Shown here piece by piece: positions 1-7,780 of a stretch of 15,084 nucleotides of DNA (position 1 is its first letter; each line of letters begins with the position of its first letter). This DNA comes from Planctomycetaceae bacterium UBA6163 (GTDB lineage Bacteria > Planctomycetota > Planctomycetia > Pirellulales > Pirellulaceae). Location: positions 2,069 through 17,152 of the forward strand of contig DIUH01000328.1 of the NCBI GenBank assembly GCA_002428205.1. Direction: 5' to 3'. Position numbers and translations under genes: made by a program. The notes under the pieces are model-generated. The model was not told the origin of the DNA, searched no databases, and saw nothing but the letters and a program-made list of their open reading frames with translations.

Positions 1-1067
1 TCAAAGAATGCGCGGAAGCGATAGTAATCCTGTTGTGAGATCGGATCGTACTTATGGTCGTGGCAACGGGCGCACTTGAGCGTCAGGCCGAGAAACGCTT
101 GGCTGGTATGTTCGACCGTATCAAACATCCAGACGTTGCGGTCAAACTTATACCAATTGCGGCCCAAGTATCCGGTGGCGGGCAAGACGTCGCGATCGTT
201 CGGCGCCAGTTCATCCCCGGCAATCATCTCGACGATCATTTCGTCGTAAGGTTTATCATCACACAGCGACTGGACGATCCAATCACGCCACCGCCAAAGA
301 TGACGCTGGCCATAACGAATCTCGTTGCCACCGCGACTGCCATACCAATCGCTGTAACGCCAAACATCCATCCAATGACGTCCCCAACGCTGGCCATACT
401 CGGGACGTTGCAACAACGCATCGACAGTTCGCTCGTAGGCATCGGGTGATTGGTCTTGCAGGAACGCGCGCAATTCTTCCGGCTTCGGTGGAATGCCGAT
501 CAGATCCAAATAGACTCGCCGCAACCAAACTTCGGGCGACGCTTCGGCACGAGGCGCTAGCGATTGGGCCGCGTGCTGGGCTGATACAAACAGGTCGATT
601 GGGTTACGAACCCAGGCGGCGTTGTAGGCCTGGGGTATTTCTGGTCGCGTGATCGGTTGATAGGACCAATAGTTTGCCGGGTCGTCGGGGATCGCTTCGT
701 CGTCGGGGAACTTGGCACCTTGATCGATCCAGCGGGACAAGATTTGAATCTGTTGATCGGTCAACGGTTCGCCTTCACCCTCGGGCGGCATCCGCAAACT
801 TGAATCGGATGCTTTGATTCGCTCGATCAACGGACTGTCGGCGCTCTTGCCCAGATCCACCACCAAGCCGCTTTCGCCACCGGCGTGAATCAATTTGCCA
901 GCATCGAGCCTAAGGTCCGCGTTCTGCTGAAGCGCACCGTGACAGGGGACACATTTATGCTGCAGCAGCGGTTTGACATCGCGACGATAATCGACTTCGT
1001 CCGATCCCGATGCGATTGTGGCGATCAGTGAACAAACCAAAACGATGAATTCTTGAGGCCAACGCAT
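1..1067 (-). CDS. PSCyt1/DUF1549 planctomycete cytochrome-c-like protein (3' end cut by window edge)
   Basis: An open frame starts at ATG 1067 and stays open to base 1, giving 355 codons; the C-terminal part lies outside the window. A short hydrophobic leader (residues about 7-20) suggests export. A cytochrome-c-like domain follows, with heme-type CVPCH at residues 39-43 and a candidate Met ligand in RMPPEGE (Met93). The region from about 155 onward matches DUF1549: LRRVYLDLIGIPP near 182, the RWGRHWMDVWRYSD stretch near 227, and a second CxxCH, CARCHDHKYDPI, at 332. Such PSCyt1-DUF1549-DUF1553 proteins are greatly expanded in planctomycetes and usually run to 700-1,000 residues, so roughly half is present. 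Their role is not established; redox or polysaccharide-related functions have been suggested. In this family a partner DUF1501 gene often lies downstream, which here would be beyond base 1. Family assignment is very secure, function is not. Confidence 0.95.
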   Translation of the reverse strand, partial: MRWPQEFIVLVCSLIATIASGSDEVDYRRDVKPLLQHKCVPCHGALQQNADLRLDAGKLIHAGGESGLVVDLGKSADSPLIERIKASDSSLRMPPEGEGEPLTDQQIQILSRWIDQGAKFPDDEAIPDDPANYWSYQPITRPEIPQAYNAAWVRNPIDLFVSAQHAAQSLAPRAEASPEVWLRRVYLDLIGIPPKPEELRAFLQDQSPDAYERTVDALLQRPEYGQRWGRHWMDVWRYSDWYGSRGGNEIRYGQRHLWRWRDWIVQSLCDDKPYDEMIVEMIAGDELAPNDRDVLPATGYLGRNWYKFDRNVWMFDTVEHTSQAFLGLTLKCARCHDHKYDPISQQDYYRFRAFF

Positions 1068-1389
1068 TGCCTGACCCTTCAATCAATGGGGGGGCGAACT
1101 TTTCAACTACCATCTAGGCTTTACCAATCTTCGTCGACTCCGGTGGCCACGGTGTCCGCCGATGTGGCAAAAACGGTTCGCTGGAGGTAACTCGATTGTA
1201 AAGCATTTCGGCACGGCGATGGTGACAAAACCACAGCGTTGAAAATCCAAGACGTTACGCGCCGCATCAATCATAACTTAACGGCAAATACAAAGCCGTA
1301 ACTCACGACTGCCTCGCCACAGATAATACAGGCCTTGCGACAACGCGCCATGCTGGCGCAAGGTGCTATCAGAACAAACTGCCTGTCGA
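1068..1389. other. 322-base intergenic spacer, no gene seen
   Basis: This spacer separates two minus-strand genes, from the isochorismatase-family stop to the PSCyt1 start. No open frame in it looks coding. It contains a candidate hairpin at 1333-1363 (listed separately) and a weaker one, ACGGC at 1281-1285 against GCCGT at 1295-1299. The spacer is long enough for the PSCyt1 gene to have its own promoter, but I could not pick out a convincing -35/-10 pair. Confidence 0.6.
1333..1363 (-). terminator. Candidate hairpin downstream of the isochorismatase-family gene
   Basis: CCTTGCG (1333-1339) is complementary to CGCAAGG (1357-1363). Inside it, GCGCCA (1345-1350) pairs with TGGCGC (1354-1359) across a 3-base loop. 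The two stems share bases 1357-1359, so they compete. The structure begins 26 bases past the stop codon at 1390. No T-run follows on the minus strand, so it is not a classical intrinsic terminator; it may instead stabilise the mRNA end or be chance. Confidence 0.3.
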
Positions 1390-2814
1390 TTACGGCAACG
1401 TATAGAAAACATCGGGAGACATTCCAAACTTTGCAGGAAGCGGAATGTTACTGGCCGAATCGCTTGAGCCAAACCTTACCTCCCACCGCCCAGACAGCTC
1501 AAGCGTCCCTGTTGATGCGATTACCTTGGGGGGCGAAACGGTCGTATCAGCTTGGGCGGCGAAATCACATTGCAGCACCAGCAAATTCGTATCATCGTTA
1601 CCAAAAGTTGCCGACGCTGGCAGTTCGAATTCGATTTGCTCCGCTGAGGAATTCCGCACATGGAGTGATTGGCCATTGCACCACGCGGCTTTGATCGGTT
1701 TCGCGACGATCAATCGTGCAGGTTTCCCCAGCGAACCTATCGGGAATCGTAAAGAACAACGAATCCACGCAGGGCCATTTGGCTCGATCGACTGCGATGC
1801 ATTCGATGCGGAGGGGTAAAGACGCGTTGGGCCAACGATTCGATGCATCGCCCACTCCTCTGGCCGCGACGGTGCGACAGCAATAACATCGCGAACGCTT
1901 CGCTGATCGCCCTTAAACACAAGTGGTTCACCGCCCAGCAACTGGTCGCTTGTGATTGTCGGACACACAAATCGTTCCACATAAGCGACCACCAAATCAT
2001 TTCCTGTAAAGTGATCGACAAACGGCCAACGCTGTGGGTTGTACATACAGTCCGTCAAATCACGCACCAGGACGACATCGATCCCCTGTGCCGCCATCTG
2101 CCGCAATCCAAACGGTCGTCCAAGTACACACATGTTGGTGTGAACTCCCAACAGTATTACATGCTTGATCTGCTTATGTTGCAGTAAACTCCATACTTCA
2201 TCGCCACGATCGCTTATAAAATCCTTTTCACTATCGATCGTGATGCCAGGTGATTGCGATTGCCACGGCAGCCCCGGATTGCGTCCGAGGCCCTTCAGCT
2301 TTGCCGCCCACTCTTGATGCTCTTGAGGATCATCGTCAGCGCCACCATCCGACTGATCGACCGGATAAACTCGCAACGCATCACTCGATTCCGAATCGAT
2401 TCGCGAGCACCAAGATGCGATATCTTTCGGCAAATCGGTTTGCGGAATCGCTTGAGTACGAATCCTCGCCTGGTGCGACTGGTAAGCGGGCATGCAATCG
2501 CTCGGCGCGTGAATAATCGTCGCCCCTTGATTCCTCGCCACCTTCAGCAGTGCATCCATCCGAGGCAACATTTCTTCCAACCGACGAACCGCGTTAATCG
2601 AGTGATGATAGTCCCACACATCGCAAAGAATCACTGCCGTCTCAGTGGGTGACCATGTGACAGGATCGGCCAGTTGATGCCGCAACTTACCAGCCTGCTC
2701 GCCAATCGTTCGCTTCCGCAGTTCAAAGTCTTCCGCTCGGGCCATCGAATCGTTTAAGCTGAAAAGCATCGTCAAACTTAAAAGTATGAAAAAAGCGTTT
2801 TTTTGAGTCATCAT
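1390..2814 (-). CDS. Secreted isochorismatase-fold cysteine hydrolase with C-terminal beta-rich domain
   Basis: This 474-residue protein begins with a hydrophobic signal peptide (about residues 7-27, ending near ARA). Residues about 55-285 match the isochorismatase/nicotinamidase-like cysteine hydrolase fold. Candidate triad residues are Asp65 in ILCDVWD, Lys197 in SEKDFIS and the nucleophile Cys229 in GVHTNMCVLGR. The family hydrolyses amides or related bonds (nicotinamide, N-carbamoyl compounds, isochorismate), and the substrate here cannot be read from sequence. Residues about 330-474 lie beyond the usual 180-220-residue catalytic domain. They look beta-rich, with alternating hydrophobics and an AAWCNGQSLHV segment resembling galactose-binding-like sandwiches. 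The start may be either of two adjacent ATG codons; no clear Shine-Dalgarno sequence is visible. The gene is divergent from the S9 peptidase gene. The fold is confident; substrate and the nature of the extra domain are open. Confidence 0.88.
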   Translation of the reverse strand: MMTQKNAFFILLSLTMLFSLNDSMARAEDFELRKRTIGEQAGKLRHQLADPVTWSPTETAVILCDVWDYHHSINAVRRLEEMLPRMDALLKVARNQGATIIHAPSDCMPAYQSHQARIRTQAIPQTDLPKDIASWCSRIDSESSDALRVYPVDQSDGGADDDPQEHQEWAAKLKGLGRNPGLPWQSQSPGITIDSEKDFISDRGDEVWSLLQHKQIKHVILLGVHTNMCVLGRPFGLRQMAAQGIDVVLVRDLTDCMYNPQRWPFVDHFTGNDLVVAYVERFVCPTITSDQLLGGEPLVFKGDQRSVRDVIAVAPSRPEEWAMHRIVGPTRLYPSASNASQSIEPNGPAWIRCSLRFPIGSLGKPARLIVAKPIKAAWCNGQSLHVRNSSAEQIEFELPASATFGNDDTNLLVLQCDFAAQADTTVSPPKVIASTGTLELSGRWEVRFGSSDSASNIPLPAKFGMSPDVFYTLP

Positions 2815-3037
2815 TCGTGGCCATCAATCAAAGGAAGGGATCTTCCAACAGCGGGGGAGGCAAATCTGGCGGTCTATGTTTACCAATTCGCGTCTCAGTA
2901 TACAAATCGGCAAGGTGGAAATCGAGCTAGCGCCGGCCTACTCCGATCGGTCGTGCGCAAAGTCGCCCAGCGGTTTTGCAAGCCAATGGCTGCAGTCGCC
3001 TAATTCCGTTCCGCGAGTTAAGATCTTACTGCTTACC

Positions 3038-3086
3038 AGCGATCCGGTCATTTTCCCGGTGGCGTGACCTGCGCGACCGGATCGCT
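3038..3086. repeat. Perfect 12-bp inverted repeat upstream of the S9 peptidase gene
   Basis: AGCGATCCGGTC (3038-3049) is perfectly complementary to GACCGGATCGCT (3075-3086), with a 25-base spacer. The right arm ends 28 bases before the preferred ATG at 3115. As RNA it would form a stable stem in the 5' leader if transcription starts upstream; as DNA it gives two half-sites about 37 bp centre to centre. A competing 5-bp pairing exists (GGTCA 3046-3050 with TGACC 3065-3069). No T-run follows, so an intrinsic terminator is unlikely. Confidence 0.6.
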
Positions 3087-3114
3087 AGCCTATAAATATC
3101 CGGAATATGACTGC

Positions 3115-5394
3115 ATGAACCTGTTACCTGATCGATCGGGCGTCGCTTACGGACTGGCCGCCGTGTTGTACATGACGTTGTTGGCCGCGTCGTCCCAAGG
3201 CCAAGAAAATCGGCTTCGCGAAAATCCCCCGCTCTCGATCGAATCAATATTCAAGGATCGCACCTTTCGCGGCGCTTCGTTCGTCGGTCAATGGCAAAGC
3301 GACAGCCAAGGCTTTGAGCGGGTCAAACGCGACGCCGACACCGAAAAAGCGTCGATCGTTCGGATCGACCTTGCCGATCCGGCAGTTGAACATGTGTTGG
3401 TGTCCAGCGAAATGCTAACACCTGCTGGTGCCGAAAAATCGCTCAGCATCGATTCCTACCAATGGTCGCAGGACAAAACCAAACTGCTGATCTTTACCAA
3501 TACCGAGCGAGTCTGGCGTTATAATACCCGTGGCGACTACTGGGTTCTTGACCTCGCGTCAAAGGAATTGAAGCAAGTGGGTGGCGATTTGCCCGCATCG
3601 TCGCTCATGTTCGCCAAGTTTTCTTCAGACGCCAAAAACGTTGCGTATGTCTATACGAATGATATCTACATTCAAGACATAGCGACTGGCACCACCACTC
3701 AACTGACGAACACCGGAACCCCTACGAAGATCAATGGCACCTTCGATTGGGCTTACGAAGAAGAGTTTGGGATACGTGACGGATTTCGTTTTAGCCCAGA
3801 TGGAAAACGAATCGCATTTTGGGAGATCGACGCTTCCGGGATAGAACAATTTCCGCTCGTCAACAACACGTCCTCGCTCTATCCGAAGATCCAGTACATC
3901 CCCTATCCCAAAGTCGGAACCATCAATCCTGCCGCGCGAATCGGTGTGATTGATCTTGCCAGTCTCGACACCAAATGGATACCGATTCCCGGCGACTCGC
4001 GAGACAACTACTTGCCTCGGATCGAATGGGTTGACGAAACACGTTTGGCGATCCAGCAACTCAATCGGTTGCAAAATCATCTCAAGCTGTATGTGGCCGA
4101 TACCATTAGCACAAAAGCGGATGTCGTGCTCAGCGAACGCGACGATGCCTGGATCGATATCCAAGATTCGCTTCACTGGCTGTCCGATCATTCCCGATTC
4201 GCTTGGCTGAGCGAACGCGACGGATGGCGGCACATCTATCTCGTTTCTATCGATGACCAATCGATCAAGCCGGTCACATCGGGTGATTTCGATGTGATGG
4301 AGATTCTCGGCATCGACGACAAAGACCAATGGATCTATTTCTACGCTTCACCATCCAACCCCACCCAGACGTATCTCTATCGCGTGCACTTTGATGGTAC
4401 AGACACCCAACGCGTAACACCCGAGAACAAGACCGGGACACACCGTTACGTTCTCTCGCCCGACCGCAAAATGGCACTCACCACCTCATCTCGGTTCACT
4501 TCGCCACCGGTGACCGAAGTGGTGCGATTGAGCGATTATGCCACCGTGCTTGTTGCCGAAGCTAACTCAAAACTTCGCTCGCAGGTTGAGGCTGCGCAGT
4601 TGCCTCCAAGTGAGTTCTTTCGCGTTGATATTGGCGATGGCGTTAAGCTTGACGCCTGGTGCATTCTGCCACCCGATCTTGACCCGACAAAAAAGTATCC
4701 GCTGGTCGTTCATGTTTACGGCGAACCGGCGGGACAAACTGTCGTGGATCAGTGGGGCGGCGACCGTATGCTTTGGCACCATAGCCTGGCGCAAAAAGGA
4801 TACGTTGTCATGAGCTTCGACAATCGAGGCACGCCCGCAGCGCGCGGAAGAGACTGGCGCAAGAGCGTTTATCGCCAAATCGGGATCCTCGCTTCCTCAG
4901 ATCAAGCGGCGGCAGTGAAATCGGTCCTTGAAAGTCGCCCTTATCTTGACCCCGATCGGATCGGTATTTGGGGCTGGAGCGGCGGCGGATCGATGACGCT
5001 CAATGCGCTCTTCCGTTACCCGGATGTCTATTCAACTGGCGTTTCCATCGCGCCAGTCCCCAACCAGCTTTACTATGACACCATTTACCAAGAGCGTTAC
5101 ATGGGCCTACCGACGGAGAACGGAGAAGGCTACCGCTTGGGCTCACCGATCACCTTTGCCGATCAATTGAAGGGCGATTTGCTGTTGGTCCACGGAACTG
5201 GCGACGACAATTGCCACTACCAGACGACCGAGTTGTTAATCAACGAGTTGATCAAGCACAATAAACCGTTTTCGATGTTCGCGTATCCCAATCGTTCACA
5301 CGCGATCCGCGAAGGCGAAAACACCACGCGCCATCTTTTCCATTTGATCACCGACCATTTCCTCCGCACGCTCGTTCCTGGGCCGATAAAATAA
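3115..5394 (+). CDS. Secreted dipeptidyl-peptidase-IV-like serine peptidase (family S9B)
   Basis: The protein has 759 residues from ATG 3115. The frame is open to a GTG at 3064, but ATG 3115 places the signal peptide (about residues 10-30, ending near SSQGQ) at the N-terminus. Residues about 100-480 form the beta-propeller of the DPPIV family. They include the DWAYEEE segment with Glu215-217, the acidic motif that holds the substrate amino terminus. The C-terminal alpha/beta hydrolase domain has Ser622 in GWSGGGS, Asp697/698 in HGTGDDNCHY and His729 in NRSHAI, so the triad is complete. The enzyme should remove dipeptides, typically Xaa-Pro or Xaa-Ala, from peptides outside the cytoplasm. Size is normal for S9B. 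Many homologues read GWSYGG at the nucleophile elbow; here it is GWSGGG. A PARG-like gene follows 48 bases downstream on the same strand. Confidence 0.93.
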   Translation: MNLLPDRSGVAYGLAAVLYMTLLAASSQGQENRLRENPPLSIESIFKDRTFRGASFVGQWQSDSQGFERVKRDADTEKASIVRIDLADPAVEHVLVSSEMLTPAGAEKSLSIDSYQWSQDKTKLLIFTNTERVWRYNTRGDYWVLDLASKELKQVGGDLPASSLMFAKFSSDAKNVAYVYTNDIYIQDIATGTTTQLTNTGTPTKINGTFDWAYEEEFGIRDGFRFSPDGKRIAFWEIDASGIEQFPLVNNTSSLYPKIQYIPYPKVGTINPAARIGVIDLASLDTKWIPIPGDSRDNYLPRIEWVDETRLAIQQLNRLQNHLKLYVADTISTKADVVLSERDDAWIDIQDSLHWLSDHSRFAWLSERDGWRHIYLVSIDDQSIKPVTSGDFDVMEILGIDDKDQWIYFYASPSNPTQTYLYRVHFDGTDTQRVTPENKTGTHRYVLSPDRKMALTTSSRFTSPPVTEVVRLSDYATVLVAEANSKLRSQVEAAQLPPSEFFRVDIGDGVKLDAWCILPPDLDPTKKYPLVVHVYGEPAGQTVVDQWGGDRMLWHHSLAQKGYVVMSFDNRGTPAARGRDWRKSVYRQIGILASSDQAAAVKSVLESRPYLDPDRIGIWGWSGGGSMTLNALFRYPDVYSTGVSIAPVPNQLYYDTIYQERYMGLPTENGEGYRLGSPITFADQLKGDLLLVHGTGDDNCHYQTTELLINELIKHNKPFSMFAYPNRSHAIREGENTTRHLFHLITDHFLRTLVPGPIK

Positions 5395-5442
5395 TCTGAC
5401 TTGACACTCCTTACCCTGTATTTGCCTCAGGCGAGAATAACC

Positions 5443-6318
5443 ATGGAAAGTTTTGTCACTTTAGAATGCATTGATAACGATGAGATGGCGGAAGCTAGGC
5501 GTAACGAGCTAGATATTTCGCGCGACCTTGCGATCTACAGAACTCGAGTCATCAAGCAAACCGTGGAAAGCGGCATTTACGAAGATGCCGCGCGAAACCA
5601 AGTCGATTGGCGAAGCGATGTTGTTGAAGCGTGCGTGGCGAAGCGGTCGCTGCCGCCCTGGCATGAATTGCCGCCTGTAAATGCAAGGTTTTCTGGGCCG
5701 ACGCGTATTCAAGTCAGTAACGAAACGACGCTTGTCGCGGCGATAAGGCTTGTCGATCAAGGCCTCAAGCCCTTGGTGCTGAATTTCGCCAACGGCATCA
5801 CTCCCGGAGGCGGATTCCTGTCAGGTTCGCGCGCGCAAGAGGAAACACTGTGTCGAAGTTCGTCGCTGTACTGGACCTTGGTCGGCGATCCGATGTATTT
5901 GTATCATTCCTACCGCGAGGAACCGGACTCTACCGACTGGGCAATCCTATCGCCACGCGTTCCGTTCATTTTCTCCGACACACAACAACCGTTGGCCCAG
6001 TGCCAATATCTCGACATCATCACGTCGGCGGCACCTTATGCTTGTACGCTTGGTTGGCCTAAATCGCGTCCCTTGTTGAAATCGCGTATTCACCGCGTTC
6101 TGCATATCGCAAACGCTATGGGATATGAAAGCCTTGTTCTCGGCGCTTGGGGTTGTGGAGCGTTTGGGAACGATCCCGAAATGACCGCCGCCGACTTCAA
6201 GTCAGCGATTGCCGGTGATTTTCGAAATTGCTTTTCCGAGATAGCATTCGCGATCACCGATTGGTCGCCAGAGCGAAGATTTCTTGGCCCGTTTCGCGAC
6301 GCGTTTGCCCAGAAATGA
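5443..6318 (+). CDS. Microbial-type poly(ADP-ribose) glycohydrolase (TIGR02452/DUF2263)
   Basis: The protein has 291 residues from ATG 5443; an in-frame TTG at 5401 is a less likely start. The PARG signature GGG-X(7)-QEE is present: Gly122-124 followed by Gln132-Glu133-Glu134. In the known bacterial enzymes the last Glu of this motif is catalytic. Other macrodomain-type pieces are PLVLNFANGITPGGG around 110-124 and LGAWGCGAFGNDP around 233-245, which should line the ADP-ribose pocket. The N-terminal helical region (about 10-50) is typical of TIGR02452 proteins. There is no signal peptide, so it acts in the cytoplasm, removing ADP-ribose chains or possibly related ADP-ribosyl modifications. 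No ADP-ribosyltransferase is encoded in the window. The 48-base spacing from the S9 gene allows co-transcription, but the secreted peptidase has no obvious functional link to it. Family confident; physiological substrate unknown. Confidence 0.93.
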   Translation: MESFVTLECIDNDEMAEARRNELDISRDLAIYRTRVIKQTVESGIYEDAARNQVDWRSDVVEACVAKRSLPPWHELPPVNARFSGPTRIQVSNETTLVAAIRLVDQGLKPLVLNFANGITPGGGFLSGSRAQEETLCRSSSLYWTLVGDPMYLYHSYREEPDSTDWAILSPRVPFIFSDTQQPLAQCQYLDIITSAAPYACTLGWPKSRPLLKSRIHRVLHIANAMGYESLVLGAWGCGAFGNDPEMTAADFKSAIAGDFRNCFSEIAFAITDWSPERRFLGPFRDAFAQK

Positions 6319-6411
6319 TCGCCGAACCAGGGTATTTCCTTCACGATCTGTGGACAGCGGTCAATGATTGATCCATTTCTCAAGCTGTTTTTAAAACTCA
6401 CCGGCTCTACG

Positions 6412-6441
6412 CTGCCTCAGGATCAGTCATGATCGAGGCAG
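6412..6441 (+). terminator. Bulged hairpin after the PARG gene, possible transcript end
   Basis: CTGCCTC (6412-6418) pairs with GAGGCAG (6435-6441). After a two-base AG bulge, GATC (6421-6424) pairs with GATC (6431-6434) over a 6-base loop, giving 11 pairs in all. The hairpin starts 94 bases past the PARG stop. There is no T-run directly after it, so classical intrinsic termination is doubtful. Confidence 0.35.
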
Positions 6442-6817
6442 TAATCTGGCGTTCTTTTCACAGCAGCTTATGAGCATGTGATATTACACGTTTTCGCCTA
6501 GTCAATCTAGACAATGGAATTCAATTTCAAAATCGCATCGTCAATAACTTAATCTTATACTTCCTAGTTCTCTTTCTTGCGATCGTTTCCGCTGTTGACC
6601 CGGCTACCAGGAATCGCCACTCAACCGAATGCGTTCCAATGCATCGCATCGTCTTTGGAATTTCTTACTAACCACAAGAGCTTTAATTACTTCGGGAACA
6701 CTGCGGAACGAATCGTCACACAGGTTGCGAATGCCGTTTTCTAGGCCGCTCGCCGGCTATCTTCTGGCATGGTAAATTCGGTCGATTCACAAAACTTGTT
6801 ACAATCACATTACACCC

Positions 6818-6821
6818 AGGA
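6818..6821 (+). promoter_or_regulatory. Ribosome binding site of the C39-like gene
   Basis: AGGA lies five bases before ATG 6827, with AAAAC between. It supports this start over other candidates. Confidence 0.6.
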
Positions 6822-6826
6822 AAACG

Positions 6827-7678
6827 ATGGGCATCGATTTGTGGGTTGCCATCGCGGTGATGACCGTTCTCGCGGCAGCGATTGCTGCTGTTGTGGTGAC
6901 ACGACTGTACTCTGACGTCGGCCAACGGACGATGCTTGGGTTGGCAGCGTCGACCTTTGCAATGATCATTTTTCTGCTGTATGGTTCCGGCCAACTGTTT
7001 TGGGCGCGCGTCTTTCCGGTCTCTGCGGCGATCATCTATTCGAACTTTGCCGCGATTTTTGCTGCGATGGCAGCGGGATGGGCGTGGCGGTTGCCCGAAA
7101 CACCTGCGTGGCGGCGCGCGACGCTGGCGGCTTTACTGTCGATCAGTGCGGTTGTCGCGATCCTGTGGCCGCTTCTAGCCATCGCACTGCGTCCACCGCC
7201 CGCAGGTGGGGATCAATGGAGCAATGGAGTAGCCATGCAAACTTCGTGGGCAACCTGCAGTCCCGCAGCGGCAGCAACGCTCTTCCGCGGTGAAGGCATT
7301 GCGGTTAGCGAAGCGGAGATGATTCCGCTCTGCTTGACCGATTACGCTGGAACTCCGACGCTCGGTCTTTACCGTGGCGTCAAGTTGATTGCGAATCAAC
7401 ATGGTCGCCAAGTTAGACTGCTAGATGGCGGCCTGCCCCGTTTGATTGCTGATGATGACTGGCCGGTATTGTTATCGGTAAGGCTGCCATTTGGTGTCGA
7501 AGATCGACGGTTTGTTGAGCAATGGGGCTGGATTCCGGGCATGGGGCACTCCATTGTCGTTCTCGGAAGATCCGGCGACGGTGCCTTTATAATTGGCGAT
7601 CCCGCCGCAGGTTTAGAGATTTGGTCCGAAGCCGATCTCGATCTCCTCTGGCAGGGAGTCGGGATGCGAGTGGAGTGA
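6827..7678 (+). CDS. Membrane-anchored C39-like cysteine peptidase domain protein
   Basis: The protein has 283 residues. The N-terminal half contains about four hydrophobic helices (roughly 5-25, 36-55, 62-88, 97-121). A C-terminal domain of about 155 residues resembles the C39/C39-like papain fold. The expected catalytic elements are in order: Gln138 six residues before Cys144 in QTSWATCSPAAA, His241 in GMGHSIVVLG, and Asp258 in IIGDPAAG. The tail, with its DPAAGLEIWSEADLDLLWQG pattern, follows the usual C39 C-terminus. Classical C39 domains are fused to ABC exporters and cleave double-glycine leaders; no ABC domain is present or encoded nearby. This stand-alone, tethered form may instead process or turn over envelope proteins or peptides. 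A good Shine-Dalgarno sequence supports the start. The ecotin gene follows 102 bases later. The fold call is from motif pattern only; the substrate is unknown. Confidence 0.78.
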   Translation: MGIDLWVAIAVMTVLAAAIAAVVVTRLYSDVGQRTMLGLAASTFAMIIFLLYGSGQLFWARVFPVSAAIIYSNFAAIFAAMAAGWAWRLPETPAWRRATLAALLSISAVVAILWPLLAIALRPPPAGGDQWSNGVAMQTSWATCSPAAAATLFRGEGIAVSEAEMIPLCLTDYAGTPTLGLYRGVKLIANQHGRQVRLLDGGLPRLIADDDWPVLLSVRLPFGVEDRRFVEQWGWIPGMGHSIVVLGRSGDGAFIIGDPAAGLEIWSEADLDLLWQGVGMRVE

Positions 7679-7780
7679 CGTTTGGCCAGACGCATGGCCT
7701 TGCGACTTTTGGGAATCCAACGACGTATAACGAACGTGTTTGCTTTTGGAATCGATGGACTTAAATTAAGAGATTAAAAG

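Larger units (their letters stand above)
6319..6826. other. 508-base intergenic region, no gene seen
   Basis: The region lies between the PARG gene and the C39-like gene, both on the plus strand. It is visibly richer in A and T than the flanking genes, especially about 6470-6600. I see no open frame with family resemblance or a clear start. It holds a bulged hairpin at 6412-6441 and, at its right end, the Shine-Dalgarno sequence of the next gene. A TACAAT at 6800-6805 could serve as a -10 box, but its -35 position (TTCGGT, 6777-6782) is poor. Confidence 0.6.

Noticed and set aside
54..652. Plus-strand open frames in the first 650 bases
   Set aside because: They are antisense to the PSCyt1/DUF1549 gene, whose frame is confirmed by heme and DUF1549 motifs.
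2833..2846. GGAAG/CTTCC small hairpin just upstream of the isochorismatase-family start
   Set aside because: A 5-bp stem with a 4-base loop is common by chance and has no supporting context.
3064..3114. GTG 3064 as the start of the S9B peptidase
   Set aside because: It adds 17 residues before an otherwise normal signal peptide and lies inside the inverted repeat; ATG 3115 is better.
3625..4329. A 234-codon open frame antisense to the S9B peptidase
   Set aside because: It lies wholly within the peptidase gene, resembles nothing I recognise and has no independent start signal.
6716..6994. Minus-strand open frames across the start of the C39-like gene
   Set aside because: They overlap the well-supported plus-strand start and the products look like low-complexity reverse translations of a hydrophobic segment.
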